This document shows, piece after piece, positions 33,730-44,136 of a stretch of DNA of 64,000 nucleotides (within the stretch, counting starts at the first letter, position 1; each line of letters starts with the position of its first letter). The position numbers and the translations under genes are program-made. Where the stretch lies: NCBI RefSeq assembly GCF_014230085.1, contig NZ_JACHVB010000052.1, forward strand, positions 62,001 to 126,000, given 5' to 3'. Under the pieces are notes generated by a model. The model was not told the origin of the DNA. It made no database searches and saw nothing but the letters and a program-made list of their open reading frames with translations. The stretch is from Ruficoccus amylovorans (lineage in GTDB: Bacteria > Verrucomicrobiota > Verrucomicrobiia > Opitutales > Cerasicoccaceae).

Positions 33730-34275
33730 TTATTCGGGATTCAAAGGAATAACATTAATCGAGAATGGCGGTAAGGAGAACTCACCCGTACCCGCATTGT
33801 AGAGGAAATCAGGGTCTTCATCCAGCGCATACCATTCGTCAGTATAGAGGGCGGCGTCCGTATAGCTTTGCAGGTGGCAGAAACCGGCCGGACGAACATC
33901 CAGCTTGCCGAGAAACGGAAGCTTATTGACGCAAAGCACCCGGGTGCGGTCTTCAGCCATCTCGAATGCCAACGCATTGAAGGCCGGGAAATCTCCAAAG
34001 CGCTCGTCATAGGGGTCGCTGTAGTCGCACACTCCATGTCAGATCCCAATATGGTTGAATCAACTAGGTTCCCCCAAAGCAATTCATAAAGTACGCCACC
34101 TGACGTTTGAAGACATCCTGGCGAACAAGCGAGTACAGCCCATTTGACTCTTTCCGGGAATCTATCAGTCGATGAGCAGAAGCTAAATCGACCGTGCCAT
34201 CCAGCGATTCCCCAATCAGGGCGAAAATCAACCCGACCGTCCGCGGATAATGCCCAAAGTTGTCGAAAAGGCATT
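33730..34275 (-). pseudogene. Frame-disrupted remnant, glycoside-hydrolase-like C-terminus
   Basis: A last segment (33730-34032) reads DEWYALDEDPDFLYNAGTG to PPFSINVIPLNPE, a typical C-terminal beta-domain of a glycoside hydrolase. Upstream, another minus-strand frame encodes FDNFGHYPRTVGLIFALI, then LIDSRKESNGLYSLVRQ and VFKRQVAYFMNCFGGT, and stops at a TAG near 34064. The two pieces are in different frames and the beginning is missing. It was probably the first gene of the sulfatase/symporter locus. The GH family could not be identified. Confidence 0.65.
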
Positions 34276-34334
34276 GACAGCCCCCGCATCACCCGGTTGT
34301 TTACCGGCTTTATTGACCGAATAAATTTCCGGTT

Positions 34335-34425
34335 GGAGAGGTGGCAGAGTGGCCGAATGCACATCTTTGCTAAAGATGCGTGCCCCAAAAGGGTACCGAG
34401 GGTTCAAATCCCTCCCTCTCCGCCA
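34335..34425 (+). tRNA. tRNA-Ser (GCU)
   Basis: GGAGAGG at the 5' end pairs with CCTCTCC at 34415-34421, with a following discriminator G and encoded CCA. The anticodon stem-loop around ATCTTTGCTAAAGAT shows anticodon GCT. A long variable arm (TGCCCCAAAAGGGTA) marks it as a class II serine tRNA. The T arm is GAGGGTTCAAATCCCTC. Confidence 0.97.
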
Positions 34426-34466
34426 CTGTGTGACCACAGGGGACTTTGAGGGCTCTGCCCTACGCT
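34425..34466 (+). repeat. Dispersed GC-rich repeat copy A
   Basis: Right after the tRNA: TGTGTGACCACAGGGGACTT, then GAGGGCTCTGCCC and TACGC. The same order of blocks occurs at 36676-36740 and in part at 25822-25870. The central GGGCTCTGCCC can form a small hairpin. Confidence 0.6.
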
Positions 34467-34579
34467 CACTGCGTTCGCTACCCGTCCCGGAGCTGACTAT
34501 CGCGCAACGAAAGTTCGTAATACACCGCCCCATGTCTCCGACGAATCTCCCCGCCCCCACCGCACCGGAGAACCGTGCG

Positions 34580-35695
34580 ATGCCGCGCATCTACCTGCTC
34601 CACAAATCCCTCGGTCTGGGTGGAGCCGAACTCGCCCTGCTCCAGATCGCCCGCGCCTACCGAGAAAAGGGCTGCCCCGTGACCTGGATTTACGACCGCG
34701 ACGGGCACCTTGGCCCGCGCGTCGCCGAGGCCACCGGCACCGCACCCGTCCATTTGCGCCTCCCCTTCCCCCGCAGCCCGTTGTCGCTGCGCCATTTACC
34801 GGGATTCGTTTTAAAGATGCGGGCCATACTCAATCAGAGTCCCCGCCCGGCATTGCTTGTTGCCGGAGACTTTCTCACCCTGCCCGCCGCGCTCTGGGCG
34901 CGGCGCAAACAGGACAAGGTCGTCGGGCTCTGGCAGGGCGAATACCGCTTCAGCGACGACTCCTGCCTGCGCAAGTGGGTCCGCCACGGGGCGCTCCGCG
35001 CCGACCGCCTGCTGGCCAGCGAACCGGTCCTGGCCCACCTGACCGCGCAAGGCCCGCTCGCCGTCCCGCTGCGCCCACTCAACCCGTGCGTCGAGACCGG
35101 AGCCTTTCTCGGGCTTCGCGACTCGCCCTTGCGCGAGCAGGTCCGCCAGGAGTGGGGCGTCGAGAAGAACGAGCGCGTCGCGCTCTGCGTGGGCCGCATC
35201 GGCGAGGGCAAAGGCCAGCCCTGGCTGCTGCGCAAGTTCATTGAAACACCCGATTTGCGCCGTGACTGGCGGTTGTTTTTCGTCGGCCCCGCCGATCCCA
35301 AAGAAACGCCCTCCTGGGAAAAGCTCGTCGCCCAGGCCGGAAACGGTTGCCGCTGGCTCGGCCCCAGCGACGATGTTGCCCGGCTGATGGCCGGGGCGAA
35401 TTGCCTGTTGTTTCCCGGCACGGTCAACGAAAGCTTCGGGATGACCATGCTGGAGGCCGCTCTGACCCGCCTGCCCATGCTCTGCTACCCTGTCGGTGCC
35501 CTCCCCCATCTTTTCGGTGATGACTTCCGGGGCTTCGTACGTCCCACCGGCGATCAGGACGCCTTTATTGACGCCTGGCGCCACATCGACCAGCGCCCGG
35601 CCGAACCGGACGGCTTCGCCGACGCGCTCCACCAACGCTTTAATAAAGGCCGCTGGCAGGAAAACCTTGCCGAAGTGCTCCAGCTGCTCGCATAA
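34580..35695 (+). CDS. Glycosyltransferase, GT4-like (GT-B fold)
   Basis: A 371-residue GT-B glycosyltransferase. The N-terminus PRIYLLHKSLGLGGAELALL is the typical acceptor-domain opening with the GGAE loop. The C-terminal part has LCVGRIGEGKGQPWLLRKFI and FPGTVNESFGMTMLEAAL, the E-x7-E nucleotide-sugar block of GT4. I use the ATG at 34580, which has a GGAG Shine-Dalgarno 9 bases upstream. An in-frame ATG at 34532 is also possible. It probably builds a surface glycan or LPS core. Followed 48 bases later by a fucosyltransferase gene. Confidence 0.85.
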   Translation: MPRIYLLHKSLGLGGAELALLQIARAYREKGCPVTWIYDRDGHLGPRVAEATGTAPVHLRLPFPRSPLSLRHLPGFVLKMRAILNQSPRPALLVAGDFLTLPAALWARRKQDKVVGLWQGEYRFSDDSCLRKWVRHGALRADRLLASEPVLAHLTAQGPLAVPLRPLNPCVETGAFLGLRDSPLREQVRQEWGVEKNERVALCVGRIGEGKGQPWLLRKFIETPDLRRDWRLFFVGPADPKETPSWEKLVAQAGNGCRWLGPSDDVARLMAGANCLLFPGTVNESFGMTMLEAALTRLPMLCYPVGALPHLFGDDFRGFVRPTGDQDAFIDAWRHIDQRPAEPDGFADALHQRFNKGRWQENLAEVLQLLA

Positions 35696-35743
35696 AGATG
35701 CTCGCGCCACCGGCGGCGCGCCCGCCTTTCAAAGCTAGCATCC

Positions 35744-36676
35744 ATGTCCAAGCCCAAGCTCAAACTCGATTTCTGCGACTTCAACGGCGTTGACAAGCTC
35801 AACAACCCGTTCACGCGGCTACTTTCCCAGCGCTACGAGATCGAGATTTCCGACCGGCCCGATCTGCTCATTTTCCAGGAAGGCGGGCACATGAACCGGC
35901 TCTACACCTGCAAGAAGCTCTTCTGGACCGGCGAATCCGTCCTGCCCGACTGGGACCGCACGGACTACGCCATGACCTGCCACTACCTCGATGACGCCCG
36001 GCACCTGCGTATGCCTTTCTACGTCTGGGGATCTGCCGCGCCCGCCGAAGACCTCGTCCGCCGCGACGACGAGGACATCGCCGCCCTCATGCGCAGCAAG
36101 ACCCGCTTTTGCTCCTTCCTCGTCACCAACAGCAACCGCCGCCGTACCGGCCCCCGGATCGACTTCTTTGAAAAACTGACCGCCCACCGCCAGGTCGATT
36201 CCGGCGGCCCCTACCGCAACAACATCGGGCGCGTCATCCCGCGCGGCGGCGAATTCAAACGCGAGTTCAACGCCCCCTGCAAATTTCATCTGTGCTGGGA
36301 AAACAAGTCCCTGCCCGGCTACACCACCGAAAAGCTGGTTGACGCCATGTGGGCCCGCTGCATCCCCATCTACTGGGGCAGCCCGCGCGTGGCCGAGGAG
36401 TTCAACCCGAAAAGCTTCCTCGACCGTAGCCAGTTCGCCTCCGACGAGGCCATGATCGAGCGCATCCTCGAAATCGACGCCGACAACGCCCAGTGGGAAG
36501 CCATGCTGCGCGAACCCTGCTTCAACGACAACACTCCCAACCAGTACTATAGCGACTCGTACGCCCTGGACTTTCTCCAGCGCGTCATTGACGACCCGGC
36601 CCCGCCCGTCTCCCGACGTCGCAAGTTCTTCCGCCTCGGCCGCTGGAAACTCGCCAAGCGCCAGCACTTCTATTAG
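35744..36676 (+). CDS. GT10-family alpha-1,3/1,4-fucosyltransferase
   Basis: A 310-residue protein whose C-terminal half has the GT10 signature: CKFHLCWENKSLPGYTTEKL, then DAMWARCIPIYWGSPRVAEE and FNPKSFLDRSQF. The family transfers fucose from GDP-fucose to GlcNAc or related acceptors, building Lewis-type or LPS side-chain structures. There is no transmembrane anchor, as is usual for bacterial GT10 enzymes. The C-terminus ends with a basic stretch (RRRKFFRLGRWKLAKRQ) that could contact the membrane. It belongs to the same transcription direction as the GT4-like gene. Confidence 0.9.
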   Translation: MSKPKLKLDFCDFNGVDKLNNPFTRLLSQRYEIEISDRPDLLIFQEGGHMNRLYTCKKLFWTGESVLPDWDRTDYAMTCHYLDDARHLRMPFYVWGSAAPAEDLVRRDDEDIAALMRSKTRFCSFLVTNSNRRRTGPRIDFFEKLTAHRQVDSGGPYRNNIGRVIPRGGEFKREFNAPCKFHLCWENKSLPGYTTEKLVDAMWARCIPIYWGSPRVAEEFNPKSFLDRSQFASDEAMIERILEIDADNAQWEAMLREPCFNDNTPNQYYSDSYALDFLQRVIDDPAPPVSRRRKFFRLGRWKLAKRQHFY

Positions 36677-36740
36677 TGCGTGGCCACACAGGACGTGCGT
36701 GGCCGCACAGGACATTGAGGGGGCGCTGCCCCCTACGCCG
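36676..36740 (+). repeat. Dispersed GC-rich repeat copy B with tandem duplication
   Basis: Two copies of GTGCGTGGCC(A/G)CACAGGAC in tandem (36676-36694 and 36695-36713, one mismatch) lead into ATTGAGGGGGCGCTGCCCCC. The first copy overlaps the last base of the fucosyltransferase stop codon. The order of blocks matches 34425-34466. Confidence 0.65.
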
Positions 36741-36958
36741 TCAGAAAGGCGGCTACCCCAATGCGTGACCGCCCTGGACGGACATAACAAGGAGTCCGAC
36801 TATCCCGGTACGTGGCGTTGCCGGGATGGGATATGGCTGCGCAGGCAGGACGATGCCGGCCAAAAAAGATGGAAAGACGCGCCCAACTGCAACTGACGGG
36901 CGCGGGGCGGGTTTAACCTGGTAAATCTTTTCCACTCCCCGCCCGACAGCCGCCAGCC

Positions 36959-37102
36959 ATGCACCACGACCGCCCAACCTCTTCCAGCCTGCTGGAACCG
37001 CCGCCGCGCGAAGGGCTGAAGCTGGTCTTGATTGGCCTGCTCACGTTCGGAGCGACCCTGTTGCTGATCTTGCTTTCGCTGGCGCCAGCGGCCCAGCCTT
37101 GA
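36959..37102 (+). CDS. Small single-pass membrane protein
   Basis: A 47-residue frame: Met-His-His-Asp start, a proline-rich segment (LLEPPPREGL), then one hydrophobic helix (KLVLIGLLTFGATLLLILLS) and the end LAPAAQP. Just after the stop are two hairpins, TTTCCCCCTC/GAGGGGGAAA (37106-37127) and a terminator at 37151, which supports a real short transcript. There is no clear Shine-Dalgarno. I do not recognise a family. Topology would place the N-terminus in the cytoplasm or periplasm with equal ease. Confidence 0.45.
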   Translation: MHHDRPTSSSLLEPPPREGLKLVLIGLLTFGATLLLILLSLAPAAQP

Positions 37103-37150
37103 ACCTTTCCCCCTCCCGAGGGGGAAAACCAAACAGGGGAGTTAAACGGA

Positions 37151-37181
37151 AGGCGGGGCATGTTGCCCCGCCTCACTTTTT
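37151..37181 (+). terminator. Rho-independent terminator after the small membrane protein
   Basis: AGGCGGGGCA at 37151-37160 pairs with TGCCCCGCCT at 37164-37173, followed by CAC and TTTTT. It overlaps the end of the acetyltransferase gene on the other strand. Confidence 0.75.
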
Positions 37182-37790
37182 GCCCGTAATCGAAACCACT
37201 TCGCGGGGCAGGACGTAGAAAACGGCCTCCTCGGTTCGCCCGGACTTCCACGGCACGGAGCGCGCCTCCACCCGAGTCATACCGGCTTTTATCATCACCC
37301 GTCCCGAGGCGGGATTACGTGCGAGATGGTGGCTGGTGATTTTTTCCACCGTCCAGCACTCAAAAACGCAGGGCAGAAAAGCCCGCACGGCCTCGGTCAT
37401 GTATCCGTGTTTCCAATACGCCACGCCCAGCCAATACCCCAGCTCGGCGCTGGCTCCCCCAGCCCTCCGGCCAACGCTGATCGCCCCGATAATCGCGCTT
37501 CCATGCGCCCCCGGAACCTCGTTTTCCGTCGCCTCTGGCAGCTTCTGGCTCTTCTCGTCAGAGGCGGCCTTGAGGGTCAGAGCCAGACAAAGGCTGTTAC
37601 CCGCGCGGAACTCCGGCTCATGGCGCGCGATCCAGTCCCGCGCCATCTCCAGCGTGTAGGGGTACGGGACGTTCAAGGTCGTTTCCGCCACTTCCTCCGC
37701 CCCCGCCAACCGCGCGACCTCCGCCGCATCCACCGGGGCAAAGGGACGCAGGACAAGCCTTTCTGTTTCAATCACAGGCGCAACACGCAT
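37173..37790 (-). CDS. GNAT-family N-acetyltransferase, RimJ/RimL type
   Basis: A 205-residue protein that begins ETERLVLRPFAPVDAAEVAR, the usual start of the RimJ/RimL branch. ELGYWLGVAYWKHGYMTEAV is motif A (acetyl-CoA binding with the G-x-x-h-Y pattern), followed by KITSHHLARNPASGRVMIKAG in motif B. The family acetylates ribosomal proteins or small amines using acetyl-CoA. Its gene ends in the hairpin shared with the neighbouring small membrane protein gene. Substrate is unknown. An imperfect palindromic repeat lies between it and the SYLF gene. Confidence 0.88.
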   Translation of the reverse strand: MRVAPVIETERLVLRPFAPVDAAEVARLAGAEEVAETTLNVPYPYTLEMARDWIARHEPEFRAGNSLCLALTLKAASDEKSQKLPEATENEVPGAHGSAIIGAISVGRRAGGASAELGYWLGVAYWKHGYMTEAVRAFLPCVFECWTVEKITSHHLARNPASGRVMIKAGMTRVEARSVPWKSGRTEEAVFYVLPREVVSITGKK

Positions 37791-37799
37791 CGGGCAAAC

Positions 37800-37878
37800 A
37801 AAATTACGAGCAGGCCGGAAAGCGCGGGAACGGACACCTTCGGTCGTTCTTTTCGCTCTTTCCGGCCTTCCTGTTAAA
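37800..37878. repeat. Imperfect palindromic intergenic repeat (copy 1)
   Basis: On the minus strand the element begins TTTAACAGGAAGGCCGGAAA and its left end at 37800 carries the partner arm AGCAGGCCGGAAAGCGCGGG. A related palindrome at 59270-59347 shares AACAGGAAGGCC, and a half copy is at 22266-22279. Confidence 0.6.
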
Positions 37879-37927
37879 TGTCTTGCTCACGATGCACGGT
37901 CAGGAAGGGGTATCCCCCCGACAGCAA

Positions 37928-38647
37928 TCACTGACCGGCGGCGAAGCGGTTCAGCAGGGCGACAAACGAACCCGCGTTTTCGGGCATTTTCACCGCGTGG
38001 CCGAAGACGGCCTCACGGGTCAGGCCGCTTTTGTTGTAATACAGGTCGGTGGCGGCCTGGTCGTAGTTGGACTCGGTACCCTTGACCGCGGCGGAGGCTT
38101 CGAGCCCGGAGGCGGTCACGTAGTAGAAAATGTCCGCCGCGCCGTACTTGCTGTTCTGCTTCGAGGTCGCATCACCCGACCAGTCGGACGAGGCCGAGGC
38201 CGAGCTGGGGCCGCCGATCGCCTTGGCCGTGCCGCTCCAGGTCGTCTGGTCCTTCTTCAGGATGTCCAGGCCCTCATCGTTCATCAGAAACATGAGCACG
38301 GTCGTCTGCCCGCCGCCGATCTGGGCTCCGAAGCTGCCCGAGCCGACATTGAAAAATACCGGCGGGGACCAATCGCCCCCCTCCTCGCGGATCATGGCGA
38401 AGCCCTCACCGCCTTGCGCTCCGATGATGAAGCTGCCCCCCACCACCTGATAGAAAAAGATGCCCCGCGCCTTTTCAAAGACATCGGTCGGTATAGCCTT
38501 TTTCGGGTTCGACTGGTAGTCGAGCAGCCAGCCCTTGGCGCTGTTGATGAGGCCGTTGAGGTCGCTGAGGCTTTGGTCCGCGCGGACAGCCGCCGTGGCG
38601 GCGAAAAGACTGAGAGCAAAGAAAAATGAAGTACGGAGATTTTTCAT
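37928..38647 (-). CDS. SYLF (YSC84-like) lipid-binding domain protein, secreted
   Basis: A ~239-residue exported protein with signal peptide (FFFALSLFAATAAVRA). The SYLF domain includes NPKKAIPTDVFEKARGIFFY, VVGGSFIIGAQGGEGFAMIR, and FFNVGSGSFGAQIGGGQTTV. In the family these residues bind lipids/phosphoinositide-type membranes. The start is the ATG at 38645-38647. Upstream in-frame Met at 38686 adds non-signal residues. It is likely periplasmic. It lies downstream of rny with 94 bases between. Confidence 0.88.
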   Translation of the reverse strand: MKNLRTSFFFALSLFAATAAVRADQSLSDLNGLINSAKGWLLDYQSNPKKAIPTDVFEKARGIFFYQVVGGSFIIGAQGGEGFAMIREEGGDWSPPVFFNVGSGSFGAQIGGGQTTVLMFLMNDEGLDILKKDQTTWSGTAKAIGGPSSASASSDWSGDATSKQNSKYGAADIFYYVTASGLEASAAVKGTESNYDQAATDLYYNKSGLTREAVFGHAVKMPENAGSFVALLNRFAAGQ

Positions 38648-38741
38648 AAGGTCCGTAATAATAACCGACTTACCGGCAAATGCCAAGCCGGATCAGCGAC
38701 TCGAAGGATCGCCGGGGCCGGAGCATTTTTGGGCAACGGCC

Positions 38742-40271
38742 CTACTTGGCCGTCTCGGTGAAGCGCTGCTCGCGCACGAGCGTGATCTTGATCGAACCGG
38801 GGTATTGCAGGTCGTCCTCGACCTGCTGACGAATGCGGCGCACCAGCGAGCGGGCTTCGACATCGTCCACCTGGTCAGGATTAACAATGATGCGAATTTC
38901 GCGCCCGGCCTGGACCGCGTAGGCCTCCGCCACGCCGTCGAAGGACAGGGCCATATCTTCCAGGCTTTTCACGCGCTGGACGTAGCCGTCCATCGAATCC
39001 GTCCGCACGCCGGGCCGGGTGGCCGAAAGCGAATCGGCGACCTTGAGCAGGCCGGCGTAAACGCTGGTCGCATCGACTTCGTCGTGGGAGCAGGCCACCG
39101 CGTTGACCACGACCGGGTCTTCGCCGTGACGCTGGAGCAGACGCGAGGCCGACGAGGCATGACTGCCCTCGTACTCGTGGTCGATGGCTTTGCCAAGGTC
39201 GTGAAAAAGGCCGCAACGCTTGGCAATGTCCGGGTCAAGCCCGAGTTCAGAGGCCAGCAACGAGCACAGGAAAGCCACCTCGACGGAGTGTTCGAGCGTG
39301 TTCTGGTTGTTGGAAAGCCGGTAGTTGAGCTTGCCCAGCAGGCGGACGATCTCCGGGTGCACGCCTCCCATACGCAGCCTGACCAGGGCATCCTCACCGA
39401 GCTGGATCACGTGGTCGGCCATCTCGTGCTCGACCCGCTCAACCGTCTCCTCGATGGAAACCGGATGGATGCGCCCGTCGCGGATCAGGTGCTCCAGGGC
39501 CAGGCGGGCAACTTCGCGGCGCACCGGGTCGAAAGACGAGACGAGGATCGAGCCGGGCGTCTCGTCAATCATCAGAGTGACGCCGGTGGCGCGCTCGAAG
39601 GCCTTGATGTTACGACCCTCGCGACCGATGATGCGGCCCTTCATCTCCTCATTGGGAATGTCCACAATGGTCGCGCTCAACTCGTGCGACGGGGTGCTGG
39701 TCATGCGCTGCATGACATCGACCAGGATACGGGTGCCCTCGTCGCGGGCTTCCTCCTCGTTGCGGAGGATCATCTCGCGCTTGATCTGGCGGATCTCGTC
39801 GGCCGACTGGGCGCGGGCCTCCTCGCGGAGCAGTTCACGGGCTTCCTCGTTGGAAATATCGGCAATACGCTTGAGCAGGGTCTGGTAATTATCCGCCATC
39901 GTCTCGTAGCGGGTCTGCTCCTCCCTGGCCTCGATGCGGATTTTCTCGATTTCGGCCTCCTTGTGACTGAGCCGCTGGCGCATGCGGTCCACCTCGCGGC
40001 GGCGTTCCTGAAGTTCCTCCTCCTCTCGCTGGATTTTCTGGCGGCGCTCCTGGAGCACGGTTTCACGCTCGACGCGCTCTTTCTCGAACTGGAGCTGAGA
40101 GTTGTTACGGATTTCGCGGGCACTCAGCTCCGCCTCCTTGCGGGCGTGTTCGACGATGTCCCGAGCCTTTTCACGTACTGCGCCGAGCCAGCGTTTGGCG
40201 ACAATCCAGTCGAACGCCATAGCGACAAGTGCCCCGACAAACAGAGCGATAAAAATCTCCCACGAGAACAT
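38742..40271 (-). CDS. rny: Ribonuclease Y
   Basis: A 509-residue protein with an N-terminal membrane helix (MFSWEIFIALFVGALVAMAF), a long coiled coil (~residues 30-185, heavy in E/R/K), a KH domain (GRIIGREGRNI, residues ~215-260) and an HD domain (CGLFHDLGKAIDHE, with H-D residues). This is the full domain order of RNase Y, an endonuclease that initiates mRNA decay at the membrane. All metal-binding HD residues appear intact. It is divergent from rodA with a 243-base intergenic region between. An RNase E/G gene lies two genes away. Confidence 0.96.
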   Translation of the reverse strand: MFSWEIFIALFVGALVAMAFDWIVAKRWLGAVREKARDIVEHARKEAELSAREIRNNSQLQFEKERVERETVLQERRQKIQREEEELQERRREVDRMRQRLSHKEAEIEKIRIEAREEQTRYETMADNYQTLLKRIADISNEEARELLREEARAQSADEIRQIKREMILRNEEEARDEGTRILVDVMQRMTSTPSHELSATIVDIPNEEMKGRIIGREGRNIKAFERATGVTLMIDETPGSILVSSFDPVRREVARLALEHLIRDGRIHPVSIEETVERVEHEMADHVIQLGEDALVRLRMGGVHPEIVRLLGKLNYRLSNNQNTLEHSVEVAFLCSLLASELGLDPDIAKRCGLFHDLGKAIDHEYEGSHASSASRLLQRHGEDPVVVNAVACSHDEVDATSVYAGLLKVADSLSATRPGVRTDSMDGYVQRVKSLEDMALSFDGVAEAYAVQAGREIRIIVNPDQVDDVEARSLVRRIRQQVEDDLQYPGSIKITLVREQRFTETAK

Positions 40272-40514
40272 AAACTCAGCTCAATCCCCTATACTCGTAA
40301 AACCCCTATCCAAGGCGAAGTTTCGGCCCCTGTCAATGGGGAACGCACCCTCAGCCCGCTGGCGTTAGGGGTAGCATGAGCCAGAAAATCTCTGGCACAA
40401 GTCCTTCCTTCGCGGTACTACTTTAGAAAAACACCTCCAGCCCTGTGGGCGCCCCATCTGGCGATGCTGTAAATCAGCCCTTGTCAGGCGGCGCCGGCCT
40501 GCTAAAAGCCTCCC

Positions 40515-41822
40515 ATGACCACGCTCACCGAAATCCTCAAGCGCCTGCCGCTGCGCCGGTTCGTCCGGATCAGCGACGAGCACCGCAGCGACTGGGTTTC
40601 GCCGGTGTGCCTGCTGCTGCTGGGGATGATCGGGGTGTTCTTCATCTACTCGGCACAGAGTTACAGCGGTGGCAGTTCGTGGAAGATGCAGATCGTCTGG
40701 CTGGTGGCGGGACTTGGCGTCTATGGGGTGATCTCCCTGATCAATTACAAATTTTTCCTCGAAAACGCGCACCTGTTTTACCTCCTGTGCGTGGTGCTGC
40801 TGGTGCCCCTGGCGATCCAGGCCCTGCTGATCGAGCTGGGATCGCAGCTCGACATCCGCGCACTGAAGGGCTTCCGGCTGCCCTTTGTGAAGACGCAGTT
40901 CGGCTCGACCCGGTGGCTGGACTTCGGGCCGTTCCTGCTCCAACCCTCCGAAACGGCCAAGATCGGCACCCTCCTGATGGCCGCCAGCGTGCTGGCCCGC
41001 TCCGAGATCGGCACCCTCAAAGAATCCATAAAGGTCTTGCTAAAAGTGGGTTTTACATTTTTTATCCCGGTGTTACTGATTTTTCTGGAGCCGGATCTGG
41101 GCTCCTCGTTGGTCTTCCCACCCATGGCCTTCGCTCTCCTTTACGTTTCCAATCTCTCCAAGAAGTTTTTCCTGACCGTTTTTGGGGTTTTTCTGCTAGC
41201 CACCCTGGTAATCAGTGTGGACGTGTTTCGTTATAAGCAGTTTATGGAAAGCCAGGAGTTGTCGTTCATGGACGACAAGGGGGCCTACGAGGACCACTCC
41301 ATCATCCCGCTCCGGGACTACCAGCGCAACCGCATCCTGGCTTTTGCCGCCCCGCAGGTCGTGGACCCCAAGGGCAACGGCGTGGCCTGGAACCTGAACC
41401 AGTCGCTCATCGGCGTATCCAGCGGCGGGCTTTCCGGTAAAGGTCTCGGCGAAGGCACCCAGGCCAAACTGGGCTACCTGCCGCCGACGGTCGCGCCCAA
41501 CGACTTCATTTTCTCCGTCCTGGCCGAGGAATCCGGTTTCCTCGGCTCGATGGTTGTCATCATCCTTTTTGCCATCCTGGTGTGCAACGGTATCCGCATC
41601 GCGGGTATCGCGCGCGACCGGTTCGGCATGTTGCTGGCCGTCGGCGTCAGCATTATTTTCATGGTCCACATCTTCGTAAATATTGGCATGACGATAGGCC
41701 TGATGCCGATTACAGGCCTTCCCCTGCCCTTCCTTAGTTATGGTGGCTCCTTTGTTTTAAGCTGTTGTGTCCTCCAAGGTTTTGTCCAAAGCGTTTACCG
41801 CTTCCGCAAAGACTTCTCATGA
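40515..41822 (+). CDS. rodA: RodA-type SEDS peptidoglycan polymerase
   Basis: A 435-residue, roughly ten-helix SEDS-family protein. It has PSETAKIGTLLMAAS with the preceding STRWLDFGPFLLQ, the LEPDLGSSLVF catalytic Asp block, NRILAFAAP and GLSGKGLGEGTQAKLGYLPP, and the end LPITGLPLPFLSYGGSFVL. Length and the GLGEGTQ block fit RodA rather than FtsW. It polymerises glycan strands with a class B PBP for rod or ovoid cell growth. It is followed by the RNase E/G gene 105 bases downstream. Confidence 0.94.
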   Translation: MTTLTEILKRLPLRRFVRISDEHRSDWVSPVCLLLLGMIGVFFIYSAQSYSGGSSWKMQIVWLVAGLGVYGVISLINYKFFLENAHLFYLLCVVLLVPLAIQALLIELGSQLDIRALKGFRLPFVKTQFGSTRWLDFGPFLLQPSETAKIGTLLMAASVLARSEIGTLKESIKVLLKVGFTFFIPVLLIFLEPDLGSSLVFPPMAFALLYVSNLSKKFFLTVFGVFLLATLVISVDVFRYKQFMESQELSFMDDKGAYEDHSIIPLRDYQRNRILAFAAPQVVDPKGNGVAWNLNQSLIGVSSGGLSGKGLGEGTQAKLGYLPPTVAPNDFIFSVLAEESGFLGSMVVIILFAILVCNGIRIAGIARDRFGMLLAVGVSIIFMVHIFVNIGMTIGLMPITGLPLPFLSYGGSFVLSCCVLQGFVQSVYRFRKDFS

Positions 41823-41927
41823 GAAGCACGACCCCAGACCCGCTGCGTAACCCCGGACCGGAATCCGCGCGGGCCGCACTCCAGCTCAGCAAAGGGCGCC
41901 GCCGCCAACCCTCAGGCCATACGCCCA

Positions 41928-43667
<1,740 letters not shown>

Positions 43668-43682
43668 GAAGGATTACCGATT

Positions 43683-44030
43683 ATGCGACCTCGCAACTTG
43701 CGCCACCGTCTGGAAAAAGCCGCTAAACTGCTCGTCATCGTGCAGAAGTACTTTCCGGAGGTCGATTGCCAGTTCGCCGATGAAAAGGGCGCTCATGGGC
43801 ACCTCATGTTGAGGCTGCCCATGGGCGGCGACCCCGCCCGGCTCGGCCGTGACCTGGAGAGCAAGGGCTTCGGCTTCACCCGCACCCGCAACCCCTGGCT
43901 GGGCGCCATCACCTACCGCGCCAGCAAGGAAGACCAGCCAGACGTGCTCATCGAAGTCGAGATCCACGCCAACCGGCTCAATCCCGCCCGGGAAATCGTT
44001 CCGGAGCCTTTCACGTTCAAGGAGGGTTAA
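43683..44030 (+). CDS. Small hypothetical protein, arginine-rich
   Basis: A 115-residue cytoplasmic protein (MRPRNLRHRLEKAAKLLVIV). It contains a MLRLPMGGDPARLGRDLESK segment and an acidic strand (DVLIEVEIHANRLNP). I recognise no family. A short gap of 15 bases after rng and a GGAAGGATT Shine-Dalgarno-like block upstream suggest coexpression with it. It could be an RNase accessory factor or simply a conserved protein of unknown function. Confidence 0.6.
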   Translation: MRPRNLRHRLEKAAKLLVIVQKYFPEVDCQFADEKGAHGHLMLRLPMGGDPARLGRDLESKGFGFTRTRNPWLGAITYRASKEDQPDVLIEVEIHANRLNPAREIVPEPFTFKEG

Positions 44031-44136
44031 TCCCCCTATGCGGCGCGGAATCTGAACCGAGTTCCGCCATCAAGTGCTTAACGGCCTTGCACTTAAGTAC
44101 CTCAGGTGATGTCTTTACGCCTGTAGTCTCTTATCT

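Noticed and set aside
34335-34425. tRNA-Ser as an integration site
   Set aside because: No duplicated tRNA 3' end and no integrase were seen on either side. The Xer gene is 26 kb away.
38535-40379. A 614-codon open frame on the + strand opposite rny
   Set aside because: It is a GC-driven mirror of the rny coding frame: rny has intact KH and HD motifs, while this translation has no recognisable motif.
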